Positions 29,501 through 41,099 of a DNA stretch of 41,665 bases are shown here, in pieces; the first letter of the stretch is position 1, and every line of letters starts with the position of its first letter. The notes beneath the pieces are model-generated. The model ran no database searches. It saw only the letters and a program-made list of their open reading frames with translations, and was not told the origin of the DNA. This DNA is from Rhodospirillaceae bacterium (GTDB lineage Bacteria > Pseudomonadota > Alphaproteobacteria > Rhodospirillales > Rhodospirillaceae). A program made the position numbers and the translations under genes. The stretch is taken from the NCBI GenBank assembly GCA_009773045.1, contig WOUV01000026.1, positions 1 through 41,665 on the forward strand, in the 5' to 3' direction.

Positions 29501-30827
29501 CGAACAGGCTCACCCGGTCGATGGTATACCCCAGGACATAGGCCGAGAACACGGTGATCAGAATCACCACCGGGATCACGATCAGCACCACGACCGCCGC
29601 CCGGAACCCCAACAAAGCCCAGATCAGCAGGGTCACGAGGCCGGTTGCGACGAACAGTTTGAAAACCAGTTCGTTAACCTTGTCGTTGGCGGTTGCGCCA
29701 TAATTGCGGGTGACCGAAACCTGCACGTTGTCCGGCACCAGACGGCCCCGCAGGTAATCCACCTTTTCCAGAAGCGCGTTGGCCACCGTCACACCGTTGC
29801 TGCCGGTTTTCTTGGCGATGGCGATGGTCACCGCCGGCGCGCCATGGGGGGCATGGATGTTTTCGGCGGAAGCGGGACCGGTGTAATACATGACCAGATC
29901 GTGTGCATCGGCCGGGGTTTCCCGCACCTGGGTGATGTCGCGCACATAGACGGGGGTGCCATTGCGCACCCCCACCACCAGCCGCTCCACATCGACGGCA
30001 TTGCGCAGGAACGAACCGGTGTAGATCGTGTAGCTGCTGTCCCCCGCCTCCACATGGCCGGTGCCCCGTTCGCTGTTGGCGTTCTTGATCGTTTCGGCAA
30101 TCTGGTCAAAGCCGATCCCGAAACCTTTCAGCCGTTCAGGGAACACCTCGATCCGCAATTCCTCCGACCGCCCGCCGATGATGGAACTTTGGCTGGTGTT
30201 GGGAACCTCCTTCAGGCGTTGCATCACATCAAGGGCGAGCAGGCGCAACTGGGCATCGGTGATGTCGTGGGACCAAAGGGTCAACGTCACCACCGGCACA
30301 TCGTCCACCCCTTTCGGCTTGACCATGGGGCCGACCACCCCCGGGGGAATCTTGTCCTTGTTCGACTCGAGCTTGTCGTAAAGCTTGACGAGCGATGCCT
30401 CCATGCTTTCGCCCACGTCGAACTCGACCGTCGCCATGCCCTGCCCGCGCTGGGAGACCGAGTAGACGTGTTTGACGCCGGAGATCTCGCTCAGCAGCCG
30501 TTCCAGCGGATCGATGGCAAGGCTTGCCACCTGGTCCGCCGACGCGCCGGGATAGCGGATGAACACATCCACCATCGGCACCGAAATCTGTGGATCTTCC
30601 TGCCGCGGCGTGATCAGAAGCCCAAGAATGCCCATGGCGAGGGCCGCCAGCAACAAAAGGGGCGAGAGCGGCGAATGAATGAACGTCCGGGTCATGGCGC
30701 CGGCCAGCCCCAGTCCGTGATGGTGACGCGCGGACGTGTCTTCGTTACTGGTGTGAATGGCGTTCTCGGCCATGGACATCGGTCTTTCGAAACAGTGTTG
30801 CCCCCACCCGGTGTTTTTCCCGGACAC
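26586..30827 (-). CDS. Efflux RND transporter permease with ~300-aa atypical C-terminal extension
   Basis: RND motifs (TPRQEDPQISVPMVDVFIRYPGASADQV, GILVDDAIVVVENIYR, GIIVRNSILLVDF) end near aa ~1090; the Pro-rich/basic tail continues to aa 1413. Confidence 0.92.
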   Translation of the reverse strand: MSGKNTGWGQHCFERPMSMAENAIHTSNEDTSARHHHGLGLAGAMTRTFIHSPLSPLLLLAALAMGILGLLITPRQEDPQISVPMVDVFIRYPGASADQVASLAIDPLERLLSEISGVKHVYSVSQRGQGMATVEFDVGESMEASLVKLYDKLESNKDKIPPGVVGPMVKPKGVDDVPVVTLTLWSHDITDAQLRLLALDVMQRLKEVPNTSQSSIIGGRSEELRIEVFPERLKGFGIGFDQIAETIKNANSERGTGHVEAGDSSYTIYTGSFLRNAVDVERLVVGVRNGTPVYVRDITQVRETPADAHDLVMYYTGPASAENIHAPHGAPAVTIAIAKKTGSNGVTVANALLEKVDYLRGRLVPDNVQVSVTRNYGATANDKVNELVFKLFVATGLVTLLIWALLGFRAAVVVLIVIPVVILITVFSAYVLGYTIDRVSLFALIFSIGILVDDAIVVVENIYRRWLEKGEIDTETSVDAVREVGNPTILATFTVIAALLPMGFVSGMMGPYMEPIPALGSVAMLFSLFAAFIFTPWLAMRIRPSLARLKSAQAREHRQVQGLDRLFRRLIIPLLESRVKGYAFLLINIGLFLSCLFLFYTKDVTVKMLPFDNKSEFNVVVNMPAGTALPVTANVTQRLVEEVLKIPEVMAVQTHAGTASPFNFNGLVRHYYLRQDPWYGDVQIQLLDKRARERSSHQIASAAREILTPLAQALGARIAVVEMPPGPPVLQTLVAEIYGPDAAVRRQTARELTAIFARTPGVVDVDNLMQEAYEIWRFEVNREKAVRHGVSVEDINRQLDMAMGGARLGDIKVGRVLEPRHIVLQVPMALRSQFARLGEIPVLSQTGQMIPLAELGRFVSARQDALVFHKDLRALEFVTGDMTGRLGAPIYGMLGVEDEMASYRAPDDVTVATHYLGPPADDSKTAFEWTGEWTVTYETFRDMGIAFAAAMVLIYMLVVWEFGNFILPAIIMAPIPLTLVGIIPGHWLFDAEFTATSMIGFIALAGIIVRNSILLVDFSKQAVDRGETVREAVIQACRTRTRPILITVFALMGGSFVILTDPIFQGMAISLMFGSLVSTLLTLLIIPLGCVSAAASFLPIPHASGGGVPSGGGLGQPVAAMAATTKATTEAEAETAQPSVFMRAWSVLGFVFAVLRLPVVLLVMLVRRWLASRPVAPLPPVPPPSKPPVPEEAGRVGVTEPTRPTHDVPSEAPKTASEIPATADVPASETPAPKTPNVPVDASQRSLPPMRDGGEGGGTSEDAGTARENPDVPAPPLPVGSEGSLPKAPEVSGERAVTSPKTAPEVVPPALKMTPRVPKVALRGMSGPKIAPKVISKVVKVTKVAKVTAKALGKPTSAGARPARGMPSGTGTLGDRGQTAASGEQGNDTPPGRGVRRLRRGIRLKLGPSVETT

Positions 30828-30856
30828 GACGAGCGCCCGCGGGCGCCGGGATGTGC

Positions 30857-31996
30857 CTACCGGACACCGGACACCAGCCCCGGTGGCGGGTCGATGACCA
30901 CCTGATCCCCGGGACTGACCCCCGACAATACGCTGACAAAACCGCCCCCCAGTGCGCTTCCCACCCGCACGACCCGCAAGGACGGGAGGCCGTCACGGAG
31001 CACGAAGACGTTCGGCAGGCTTCCCCGCCACACGACCGCCTGTTCCGGCAGAACGGGAATTTCCCGCGCCGGCTCGGTCGTATCGGGAATCTGAACCTCC
31101 GCATACATGCCAGGGCCACCCGGCACGCCTTTCGGCAGGTCGAATTTTACCGTCACGGTGTGGCGGGTGCGATCGGCCATCGGATAGATCTGGGCCACCC
31201 GCGCCTTGATCTCGATCCCACCCGCGTCCAGACGGGCGGGCAACAGCATTCCTTTTTCCAGACCCGTCACCAGCCGCACCGGCACATCGGCCTGGATGCG
31301 CAGGTAGGTGGTATGGGCGAACTGCAACAGCGGCTGCCCCGGTTGTACCGTATCGCCGACCTCGACGATTTTCTTGACGATCATGCCGTCGAACGGGGCG
31401 ACGAGTTGGGCATCGCGCAATTTGGCATCGAGCTGTTCGAGTTGGGCCGTGGCCTGCATCAGCGCCCCTTGCGCCTGTTGCACGCCCGCCCCTTGAGCAT
31501 ACCAGTCGGCATAGCGCTCAAGCCCGGTGTCGCTGCGCCCTATCATGTTGGAAAACCCGCGGGTAAAAAACTGATCAAACATGTTCGGCATGCCCATCCC
31601 TGGCATGGCATTGGGCGTATTGCTGCGTGGCGACCACATTTCCCGCGAATATTGCACCTGGGCGTTGCGCAGCGAGGCTTCCGCATTGGTAATCTGGGCA
31701 AGGGCGGACCGGCGTTGCGCCTGGATTTGCGCATCGTCGATTCGGATCAGCGGGGCGCCGGAGGTGAAACTGTCGCCCTCCGCCCCTGCGATGAAAGTCA
31801 CCTGGCCCGGGATCTGAGCGGAAAGGTTAACTTCCTTATACGGAACAACCGTTCCGCCCACGGTGGATGTATGGCCGACCTCTGTCGTCGTAACGGTGGC
31901 CGTTCGATATTCGGCCGCCATTGTCGGTCCACCGATGCCGCCGGCCATCATCATCACGGCTACGGCCACGATCCTGGGTATTTCTGGCATGATCAA
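30857..31996 (-). CDS. RND efflux periplasmic adaptor subunit (HlyD/MFP family)
   Basis: GGTVVPYKEVNLSAQIPGQVTFIAGAEGDSFTSGAPLIRIDD...LVAPFDGMIVKKIVEVGDTVQPGQPLLQFA. Confidence 0.92.
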   Translation of the reverse strand: MIMPEIPRIVAVAVMMMAGGIGGPTMAAEYRTATVTTTEVGHTSTVGGTVVPYKEVNLSAQIPGQVTFIAGAEGDSFTSGAPLIRIDDAQIQAQRRSALAQITNAEASLRNAQVQYSREMWSPRSNTPNAMPGMGMPNMFDQFFTRGFSNMIGRSDTGLERYADWYAQGAGVQQAQGALMQATAQLEQLDAKLRDAQLVAPFDGMIVKKIVEVGDTVQPGQPLLQFAHTTYLRIQADVPVRLVTGLEKGMLLPARLDAGGIEIKARVAQIYPMADRTRHTVTVKFDLPKGVPGGPGMYAEVQIPDTTEPAREIPVLPEQAVVWRGSLPNVFVLRDGLPSLRVVRVGSALGGGFVSVLSGVSPGDQVVIDPPPGLVSGVR

Positions 31997-32388
31997 ACGC
32001 GCCCCATGACCTCGAAACTTTTGATGAACGGACCAGCCATGCGCGGATCTTTGATCACTGCACCGTAGTCGCCAATTTTAAAGCGCAACTTGCGCGACGT
32101 ATAGGCCATGCCAAGCCCCATGAGACCGGGCGGTTTCTTGCCCCATTTCGTCCAATCTTCCCGGCTGGCCCGCAAATCCCAATTCACGGTTTGACCTTCG
32201 TAGGCCACCCCTTCCTTGGCGTGACCATTCTCGATCACCAGGATACCGCGCGGTTTTTCCTCATCGAGGAAGCCGTAGGCGATGCTGGTGTTGAAACCAA
32301 TTTTCGCCAGTTCCGCCCCCAGCGCCGGTTCGGCGTTCCAGGCGCTCGCAAATTTGCTCATCCAATCGCTTGAAAATAGTTCTGCCAT
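31993..32388 (-). CDS. SCP2 sterol-binding domain protein
   Basis: LFSSDWMSKFASAWNAEPALGAELAKIGFNTSIAYGFLDE...DWTKWGKKPPGLMGLGMAYTSRKLRFKIGDYGAVIKDPRMAGPFIKSFEVMG; overlaps HlyD start by 4 bp. Confidence 0.75.
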   Translation of the reverse strand: MAELFSSDWMSKFASAWNAEPALGAELAKIGFNTSIAYGFLDEEKPRGILVIENGHAKEGVAYEGQTVNWDLRASREDWTKWGKKPPGLMGLGMAYTSRKLRFKIGDYGAVIKDPRMAGPFIKSFEVMGRV

Positions 32389-32466
32389 GGAATTTCCCCC
32401 ACGCATGGGCTTTCTGTTTGCCTGCCTGTGCCGCCGGATCGGGCTGGTAGCGTGAAACTTTGGTTA

Positions 32467-32482
32467 AGCAAAATAGATGCCA
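32467..32482 (-). promoter_or_regulatory. Candidate sigma-54 (-24/-12) promoter TGGCATCTATTTTGCT for the SCP2-HlyD-RND operon
   Basis: GG and GC separated by 10 nt as in TGGCAY-N5-TTGCT; ~70-80 bp upstream of the SCP2 start; divergent sigma-54 activator adjacent. Confidence 0.7.
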
Positions 32483-32640
32483 CCTTTTCCCACTAGAGGT
32501 GTTGCTCGGTCCGGGTCGTCTTTCCGGCTGTTGCCGGCGCCGGAAGGTTCAGGCGCTCAAGATCTGAGAAGAGTTACCTTACCGCGTCGCTCCCGGGGTT
32601 GCAAGGTGTTGCATGAAAATCATAATCGGCGCAAGATTCT

Positions 32641-32650
32641 TTGCGCGCAA
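32641..32650. promoter_or_regulatory. Palindrome TTGCGCGCAA, candidate activator binding site
   Basis: Perfect 10-bp palindrome ~160 bp upstream of the sigma-54 site, amid other TTGC/GCAA half-sites. Confidence 0.4.
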
Positions 32651-32721
32651 CAAAACGCAATAGCGTGCATCATCGTGGGCGTGACGACAAGGCCGCACAG
32701 AGGGGAGGTCAGGAGGAGGCA

Positions 32722-34081
32722 ATGGTTGCTCTTGACGACGTCCTGCCACTACTGGAAGCGATCGTTTCCTATATTGACGACGGTGTCTTGATCGCCACGC
32801 CCGATGGTGCATTGCTTTATCAAAATCCCGCCGCCGGACGGCTGTTGGGGTGCGTTCCCAATGAACCAATCCGCATGTTGCGGGAAGCCTGTGCGTTCGA
32901 CCTCGACCAGGCGATTCGACAGGTCTGTGACCGCGAAGGCGATGGTCCGGTACAGTTCGAACGACGCTTTAAAATAAGCGGAAGGATTCGTGTTCTTGAA
33001 TTCAACTGCTCGCAGGTCACGGCGCACCATTCCGGCATCTTGAGATTGATCATCATCCGTGACCGCACCGATAAGCGACACATGGAAGCCATGCTTTCTC
33101 GCGCCCAGAAGGAAGTGATCAGTTCAGACTCGCAAATGCTGGGAATCCTCCGTCGAATCCAGCAGATCGCTCCCACCAACGCCTCGGTCCTCCTTCAGGG
33201 AGAATCGGGAACGGGCAAAACCCAGCTGGCCCGCATGAGTCACCGGCTCAGTACCCGCGCGGAGGGACCGTTCGTCGAAATCAACTGCGCCGCCATCCCG
33301 GAAAGCCTGATCGAATCGGAGTTGTTTGGTCACGTCAAGGGCGCTTATACCGGCGCTTATCAGAACCGGCCGGGCCGTTTTCAGACCGCGCACCGCGGCA
33401 CCCTGTTCCTCGATGAAATCAGCGAAATCCCCTTGCACATTCAGCCCAAGCTTTTGCGGGCGCTTCAGGATCAGACGTTCGAGATGGTGGGGTCCGACAA
33501 AACCGTCACGGTGGATGTGCGGGTCATCAGCGCCTCGAATCGTACTCTTCTGGAAATGGTCGAGCGGGAGGCATTCCGTGCCGATTTGTATTATAGGCTC
33601 GCCGTTATCCCGGTCAGAATCCCGCCATTGCGCGATCGGCGGGGATATTCCACTGTTGATGCTGCATTTCTGCAAACAACTGATCGAAGAAGGATATTCG
33701 GAAGACATTGATTGCGCCCCGGAAACAGTGCAGATGATGATGAGCTATCCCCGGCCGGGCAACGTGCGCGAGTTGAAGAACGCGGTCGAGCATGGCATTA
33801 TTTGCGCCGTCGATGACACGGTCATGCCGGAAAGCCTGCCGCAGGCGATTCAGGAATACGCCCGTTTGCAACGTCCATCCCGTGGCGGGGAAACACAGGC
33901 AGCGTTTGCCATTTCATCCGCCGAGATGTCTTCCGTTGCATCCGCTCCCTTCGACCGCGCACCGTTGCATGAAATTGCCGAAGCGCTTCATCAGGCACAG
34001 GGCAACAAGGCCAAGGCCGCCCGGTTGCTTGGCATCGACCGGACCACTTTGTGGCGCCGCATGCGGCGATTCGGGCTGTGA
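32722..34081 (+). pseudogene. PAS-containing sigma-54-dependent transcriptional activator with one frameshift
   Basis: [57 protein letters not shown], frame change near 33638..33647, then [27 protein letters not shown], Fis-type [24 protein letters not shown]. Confidence 0.88.
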
Positions 34082-34163
34082 CCCGGAGGAGCGCACGGAG
34101 GCGCTCACGTCTCGACGATTCTCAGTCAACACATTCAACACAGTCAACACGGTCACCCCATCG

Positions 34164-34216
34164 CGTCATGGGCGGGAAACGCTCGCGTCCTGTGTGGGCC
34201 TGACCCGCCCATGACG
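34164..34216. repeat. 13-bp inverted repeat cgtcatgggcggg...cccgcccatgacg (27-nt loop)
   Basis: Read directly; downstream of the sigma-54 activator. Confidence 0.65.
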
Positions 34217-34327
34217 GGAATGCGCGCTCCTGCCCGGAGCACCCTGGTGCTTTGGTTGCATTGGGAATGCTTCAGGCTATCTTTGAAACTTCATCGTGAA
34301 TGCCCTGCAAAAAGGAAAACGGCACCG

Positions 34328-34691
34328 ATGCCAGACGATCCCAAGGTGCACGGTGCCCTGCGGGCGGCAGTCAAGCAGCTCGATGCTATCGTCAAGGAGC
34401 AGGAGCGGGCAGTGCAGCGTATTCTTGGCCTGGTTGAGCTTTGTCATGCCGCGTGTCGCCGATGAGCGGACGCTTCTGAAACTCGAAGCCATCCTGGAAG
34501 CCTGTGCGTTCCAGGATCTGACGGGACAACGGCTTCGGAAGGTGGCACGCCTGCTCAAGTTTCTCGCCGATACTGGCGAGTTGTCCACCCCGAACGCTTC
34601 GAGCCTCGTGACCCAGGATACGCTGCCGGGGCCAACCCAGAAGGGACTCACCCAAGAAGAAGTCGATCGGCTGCTGAACAGCGGGCGGTGA
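34328..34691 (+). pseudogene. Short CheZ-like protein with frame break
   Basis: MPDDPKVHGALRAAVKQLDAIVKEQERAVQRILGLVELCHAA in one frame; DERTLLKLEAILEACAFQDLTGQRLRKVARLLKFLAD...TQEEVDRLLNSGR in another; FQDLTGQ is the CheZ-type catalytic motif. Confidence 0.65.
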
Positions 34692-34709
34692 CGGCGTTTT
34701 CCCTTTTTT

Positions 34710-35789
34710 TCAGGCTACCGACCAGAGCAGAACCGGTTGTGGTGTTTCTTGCGAAACCAGCGGCAGGCGGAGCTGGAACAGAGTGCCGTGGCCCGGCAGG
34801 GAGAAAATCTCCAGCGCGTGCCCCAACCGTTGCGCCAGATCGCAACTGATGACAAGACCGAGTTCCATGTCCTGCGGCAGGGTGCAAGGGCTGTCGGATT
34901 CCAGGGTTTCCCGCGGGGGCCGCGGCTGGATACCGGGGCCACTATCCCAAATCTGCAACAAGGCCGTGCCTTTCCGGCGCCGACACCCCACCACAATGCC
35001 TCCCCGCTGTGTATACCGCAGGGAAGTGCCAACGAGAGTGCGCAGGATGTGTCCCAGGACGATCCCGTCGCTGCGCACCGTCAGACATGACGGCACGATG
35101 GAGAGCCGCAAACCAAGACTCGTCGCCGGCGCGGCAAATGCCTCGTGAATGTGGTTCAGCAGGGGCCGCAGTGGTACATCGGCAATGGCGGGAACAACCA
35201 TGCCGCTCTCGATCCGGGAAAGATCGAACAGACCATTCACCAGATCTTCCAGAATCCTGCTGGATGTGTTGATATGATTGACGTCCGGCCGCATAGTGTA
35301 GGTTGTGCTTGTTTGCCGTTGCAGGCTGACCGCGAACAACTGCAGGGCTTGGATCGGCTGGCGGAGATCATGGCCGGCGAGGGCGATCAATTGTCTCTTT
35401 TCATCATTCGCGCGCTCGGCCGCTTCCTTGGCCGTGCGCAATTGCTGCAGCACGGCGTCACGGTTGCCTCCATCGTGCAGGGTGGTGCATAACAACCTGG
35501 ATGACTGAATCGGTGCCTGCAACAGGTCAAAGCGCCCGAACAAGCGAATCCGGCGTTTCCACCCGTCGATGGCGGCCACATCGCCTTCCCACGGCTGCCC
35601 CCCCCTGACCCCGGGGAGGACGGTTTGTCGAAGAAAGGCGCTGGTTTCCGGCACGAACAGCTTTTTCAGGCATTCTTCTCCGGAAGGACCCCACCGGGTG
35701 CCGAAGAGATGGGCATGCATGGCATTAGCATAGCATAACGTGCCACGCAAGCTCCATACGGCGACGGCGACATCCCTCTCCATTCCCAT
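34710..35789 (-). CDS. PAS-containing sensor histidine kinase with degenerate ATP-binding boxes
   Basis: H-box IALAGHDLRQPIQALQLF; G1 DSGPGI; N-box and G2 degenerate. Confidence 0.75.
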   Translation of the reverse strand: MGMERDVAVAVWSLRGTLCYANAMHAHLFGTRWGPSGEECLKKLFVPETSAFLRQTVLPGVRGGQPWEGDVAAIDGWKRRIRLFGRFDLLQAPIQSSRLLCTTLHDGGNRDAVLQQLRTAKEAAERANDEKRQLIALAGHDLRQPIQALQLFAVSLQRQTSTTYTMRPDVNHINTSSRILEDLVNGLFDLSRIESGMVVPAIADVPLRPLLNHIHEAFAAPATSLGLRLSIVPSCLTVRSDGIVLGHILRTLVGTSLRYTQRGGIVVGCRRRKGTALLQIWDSGPGIQPRPPRETLESDSPCTLPQDMELGLVISCDLAQRLGHALEIFSLPGHGTLFQLRLPLVSQETPQPVLLWSVA

Positions 35790-36397
35790 CCCCCAGATAC
35801 TTTCAATACTCTCTGTCCATGCGCTTCATATGCCATCTGTCTCGGAGATGGTCGTGGATAACGGGCGGGATAACTCCCATTTCTATCTCTTTTTGGGAGA
35901 TATATGCCCTACTGACATTGTTCCTAAGGAGAACATTCCAATATAACGACGTGACGTTGTCATTATACGATGCTCTGGGAACCGCAGAAAACGTCAATAT
36001 GGTTCTGACACGACCGTGGATAAAAGTTTCAACTTCAAGGAACGATGATTGCGCGCCAATGATGCACTGAGGCGTCCGTGAACGGACCAGTGTTTCTCAT
36101 GTGTGCCGGGGCACCCCTGGACGAACGATACGGCGATTCTGGAACGATCGACTCGGAGGGTATTCTATTGGACTCCTTCGGGGGGACAACGGCGTTCACT
36201 CCCGTCATGCGCGGGTTTGACACGATATAGTGACTGAGAGTCGTCGAGACGTGAGCGCCCATGGAATTCGGGGAGGCGGAGAAAATCGTGGTGCGATTCC
36301 TTTCGTCTTGTGGTCTTTTTGTTCTGTGGCTTTGGCGCCGTGTTTGCGCTAAACCACGGTCCAATCCGCGCCCCTTGCAAAGAGGCACTCTGGCACC

Positions 36398-39626
<3,229 letters not shown>

Positions 39627-39697
39627 TTAGGTTTTCGATCAAGGCTTCCAGACTGGCAAAAGTCCTGGAGGTCCGTCAAGATACAGGGGTGTTGCCG

Positions 39698-40094
39698 ATG
39701 GAAAAAATCCCGATGACTCCGGCGGGGCTTGCTGCTTTGGAGGAAGAACTCAAGCGGCTCAAGACCGTCGATCGACCTGACGTCATCCGTGCCATCGCGG
39801 AAGCGCGGGAACACGGTGATCTATCAGAGAATGCCGAATATCATGCCGCCCGAGAACGGCAAAGTTTCATCGAAGGCCGAATCTCGGAACTGGAAGACAT
39901 CGTCAGCCGGGCGGAAGTGATCGACATCACCAAGATGTCGGGCCACCAGATCCGATTCGGCGCGGGGGCGCATCTCGGTGCATTCCCCGCTGGGCAAGGC
40001 CCTGATCGGCAAGCTTTTGGGCGATACCGTCGAGGTGGCCGCCCCCAAAGGGGGTAAGGCGTATGAAATCGTTGATGTCAAGTACCTGTTGTGA
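39698..40094 (+). pseudogene. greA: Transcription elongation factor GreA with internal deletion/frameshift
   Basis: [89 protein letters not shown], then a missing ~25-30 aa, then out-of-frame [42 protein letters not shown]. Confidence 0.92.
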
Positions 40095-40101
40095 AACAAA
40101 A

Positions 40102-40124
40102 CGGGGGAAGCGCGGCTTCCCCCG
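40102..40124. terminator. Hairpin CGGGGGAAGC-gcg-GCTTCCCCCG after greA
   Basis: 10-bp perfect stem 8 bp after the GreA restored-frame stop. Confidence 0.7.
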
Positions 40125-40197
40125 CCTCTTCCTGATTCCATGAAGGCATCGTTGACAGGGGAGGCAAACAGGCTATGATCATCGCCAGGACGAATGG

Positions 40198-40271
40198 TGG
40201 GGGATAGTTTAACGGTAGAATTGCCGGCTCTGAACCGGTCAGTCCTGGTTCGAATCCAGGTCCCCCAGCCA
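40198..40271 (+). tRNA. tRNA-Gln (anticodon CTG)
   Basis: Acceptor TGGGGGA/TCCCCCA, anticodon arm GCCGG-CTCTGAA-CCGGT, T arm CCTGGTTCGAATCCAGG, 3' GCCA encoded. Confidence 0.95.
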
Positions 40272-40332
40272 GCCCGCGGCCCGAAAAAGCGTGGGAGACG
40301 AAGCAGGCAGTCAACATCTTCGCGGGAGAAAA

Positions 40333-40902
40333 ATGTTTCCGAGACGGCGTTCGCTTTGCAAAAGAAGCACGAAGGGGGGGCAACGATCCGCGAGGGGGCT
40401 TGTCATGGGCTTGCTGTGTGGCATCCTGCTGCTGGGGGTGCCACGGAGCGGCACGGCGGGTGTCGTCAAAGGGAGTGGCAGCGGTCTGCCGTTGCCGCGG
40501 TTCGTATCCTTGCGATCGGACGAAGTGAAGCTACGCACCGGTCCGGGCGTGCAATACCCGATCGAATGGATCTACACCCGTCGCAGTTATCCCGTGGAAG
40601 TCATTGCTGAATTCGATACGTGGCGCCGGATCCGTGATTGGGAAGGCGGGGAAGGGTGGGTCCATCAAAGCATGCTGATCGGACGGCGCACGTTTGCCAA
40701 CCTCAGTCAGATTCGCGACTTGCGCACGTCCCCGGGCGAAGAGGCTTCGGTGATCGCCAGAGTGGAGCCGGGGTTGGTGGGGGATCTCCTGCAATGTCCA
40801 ACCAACACCCCCCAGTATTGCCGGGTTGAAGTGCAAAATTATGTCGGCTGGCTCAAGCGGGGTGATTTCTGGGGCGTCCAGCGGGACGAATTCATTCCCT
40901 AG
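40333..40902 (+). CDS. Exported SH3-domain protein (bacterial SH3-like repeats)
   Basis: FVSLRSDEVKLRTGPGVQYPIEWIYTRRSYPVEVIAEFDTWRRIRDWEGGEGWVHQSMLIGRRT...VGWLKRGDFWGVQRDEFIP. Confidence 0.85.
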   Translation: MFPRRRSLCKRSTKGGQRSARGLVMGLLCGILLLGVPRSGTAGVVKGSGSGLPLPRFVSLRSDEVKLRTGPGVQYPIEWIYTRRSYPVEVIAEFDTWRRIRDWEGGEGWVHQSMLIGRRTFANLSQIRDLRTSPGEEASVIARVEPGLVGDLLQCPTNTPQYCRVEVQNYVGWLKRGDFWGVQRDEFIP

Positions 40903-41099
40903 ATGTAACGTCTCAATGGGTTGTTCACACGGTTGTTCTGAGGTATGTAAGTTTTGCCGGGCACAGACGATCAAGTAGAAGCGGCTTCCAGCCGCTTTCC
41001 TTCGCTGCCTTCAGTCTGCGTCTATGTGCAACCTGATCGGAAAGCGATCCATGCTCTCTCTAGTTCCCTTAATGGGAGACAAGAGGATTATATTATTGA

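Noticed and set aside
27522-30905. 1127-aa plus-strand ORF
   Set aside because: Antisense to the RND permease with clear domain motifs; His/Gln/Arg/Gly-rich composition typical of a reverse-frame artefact in high-GC coding DNA
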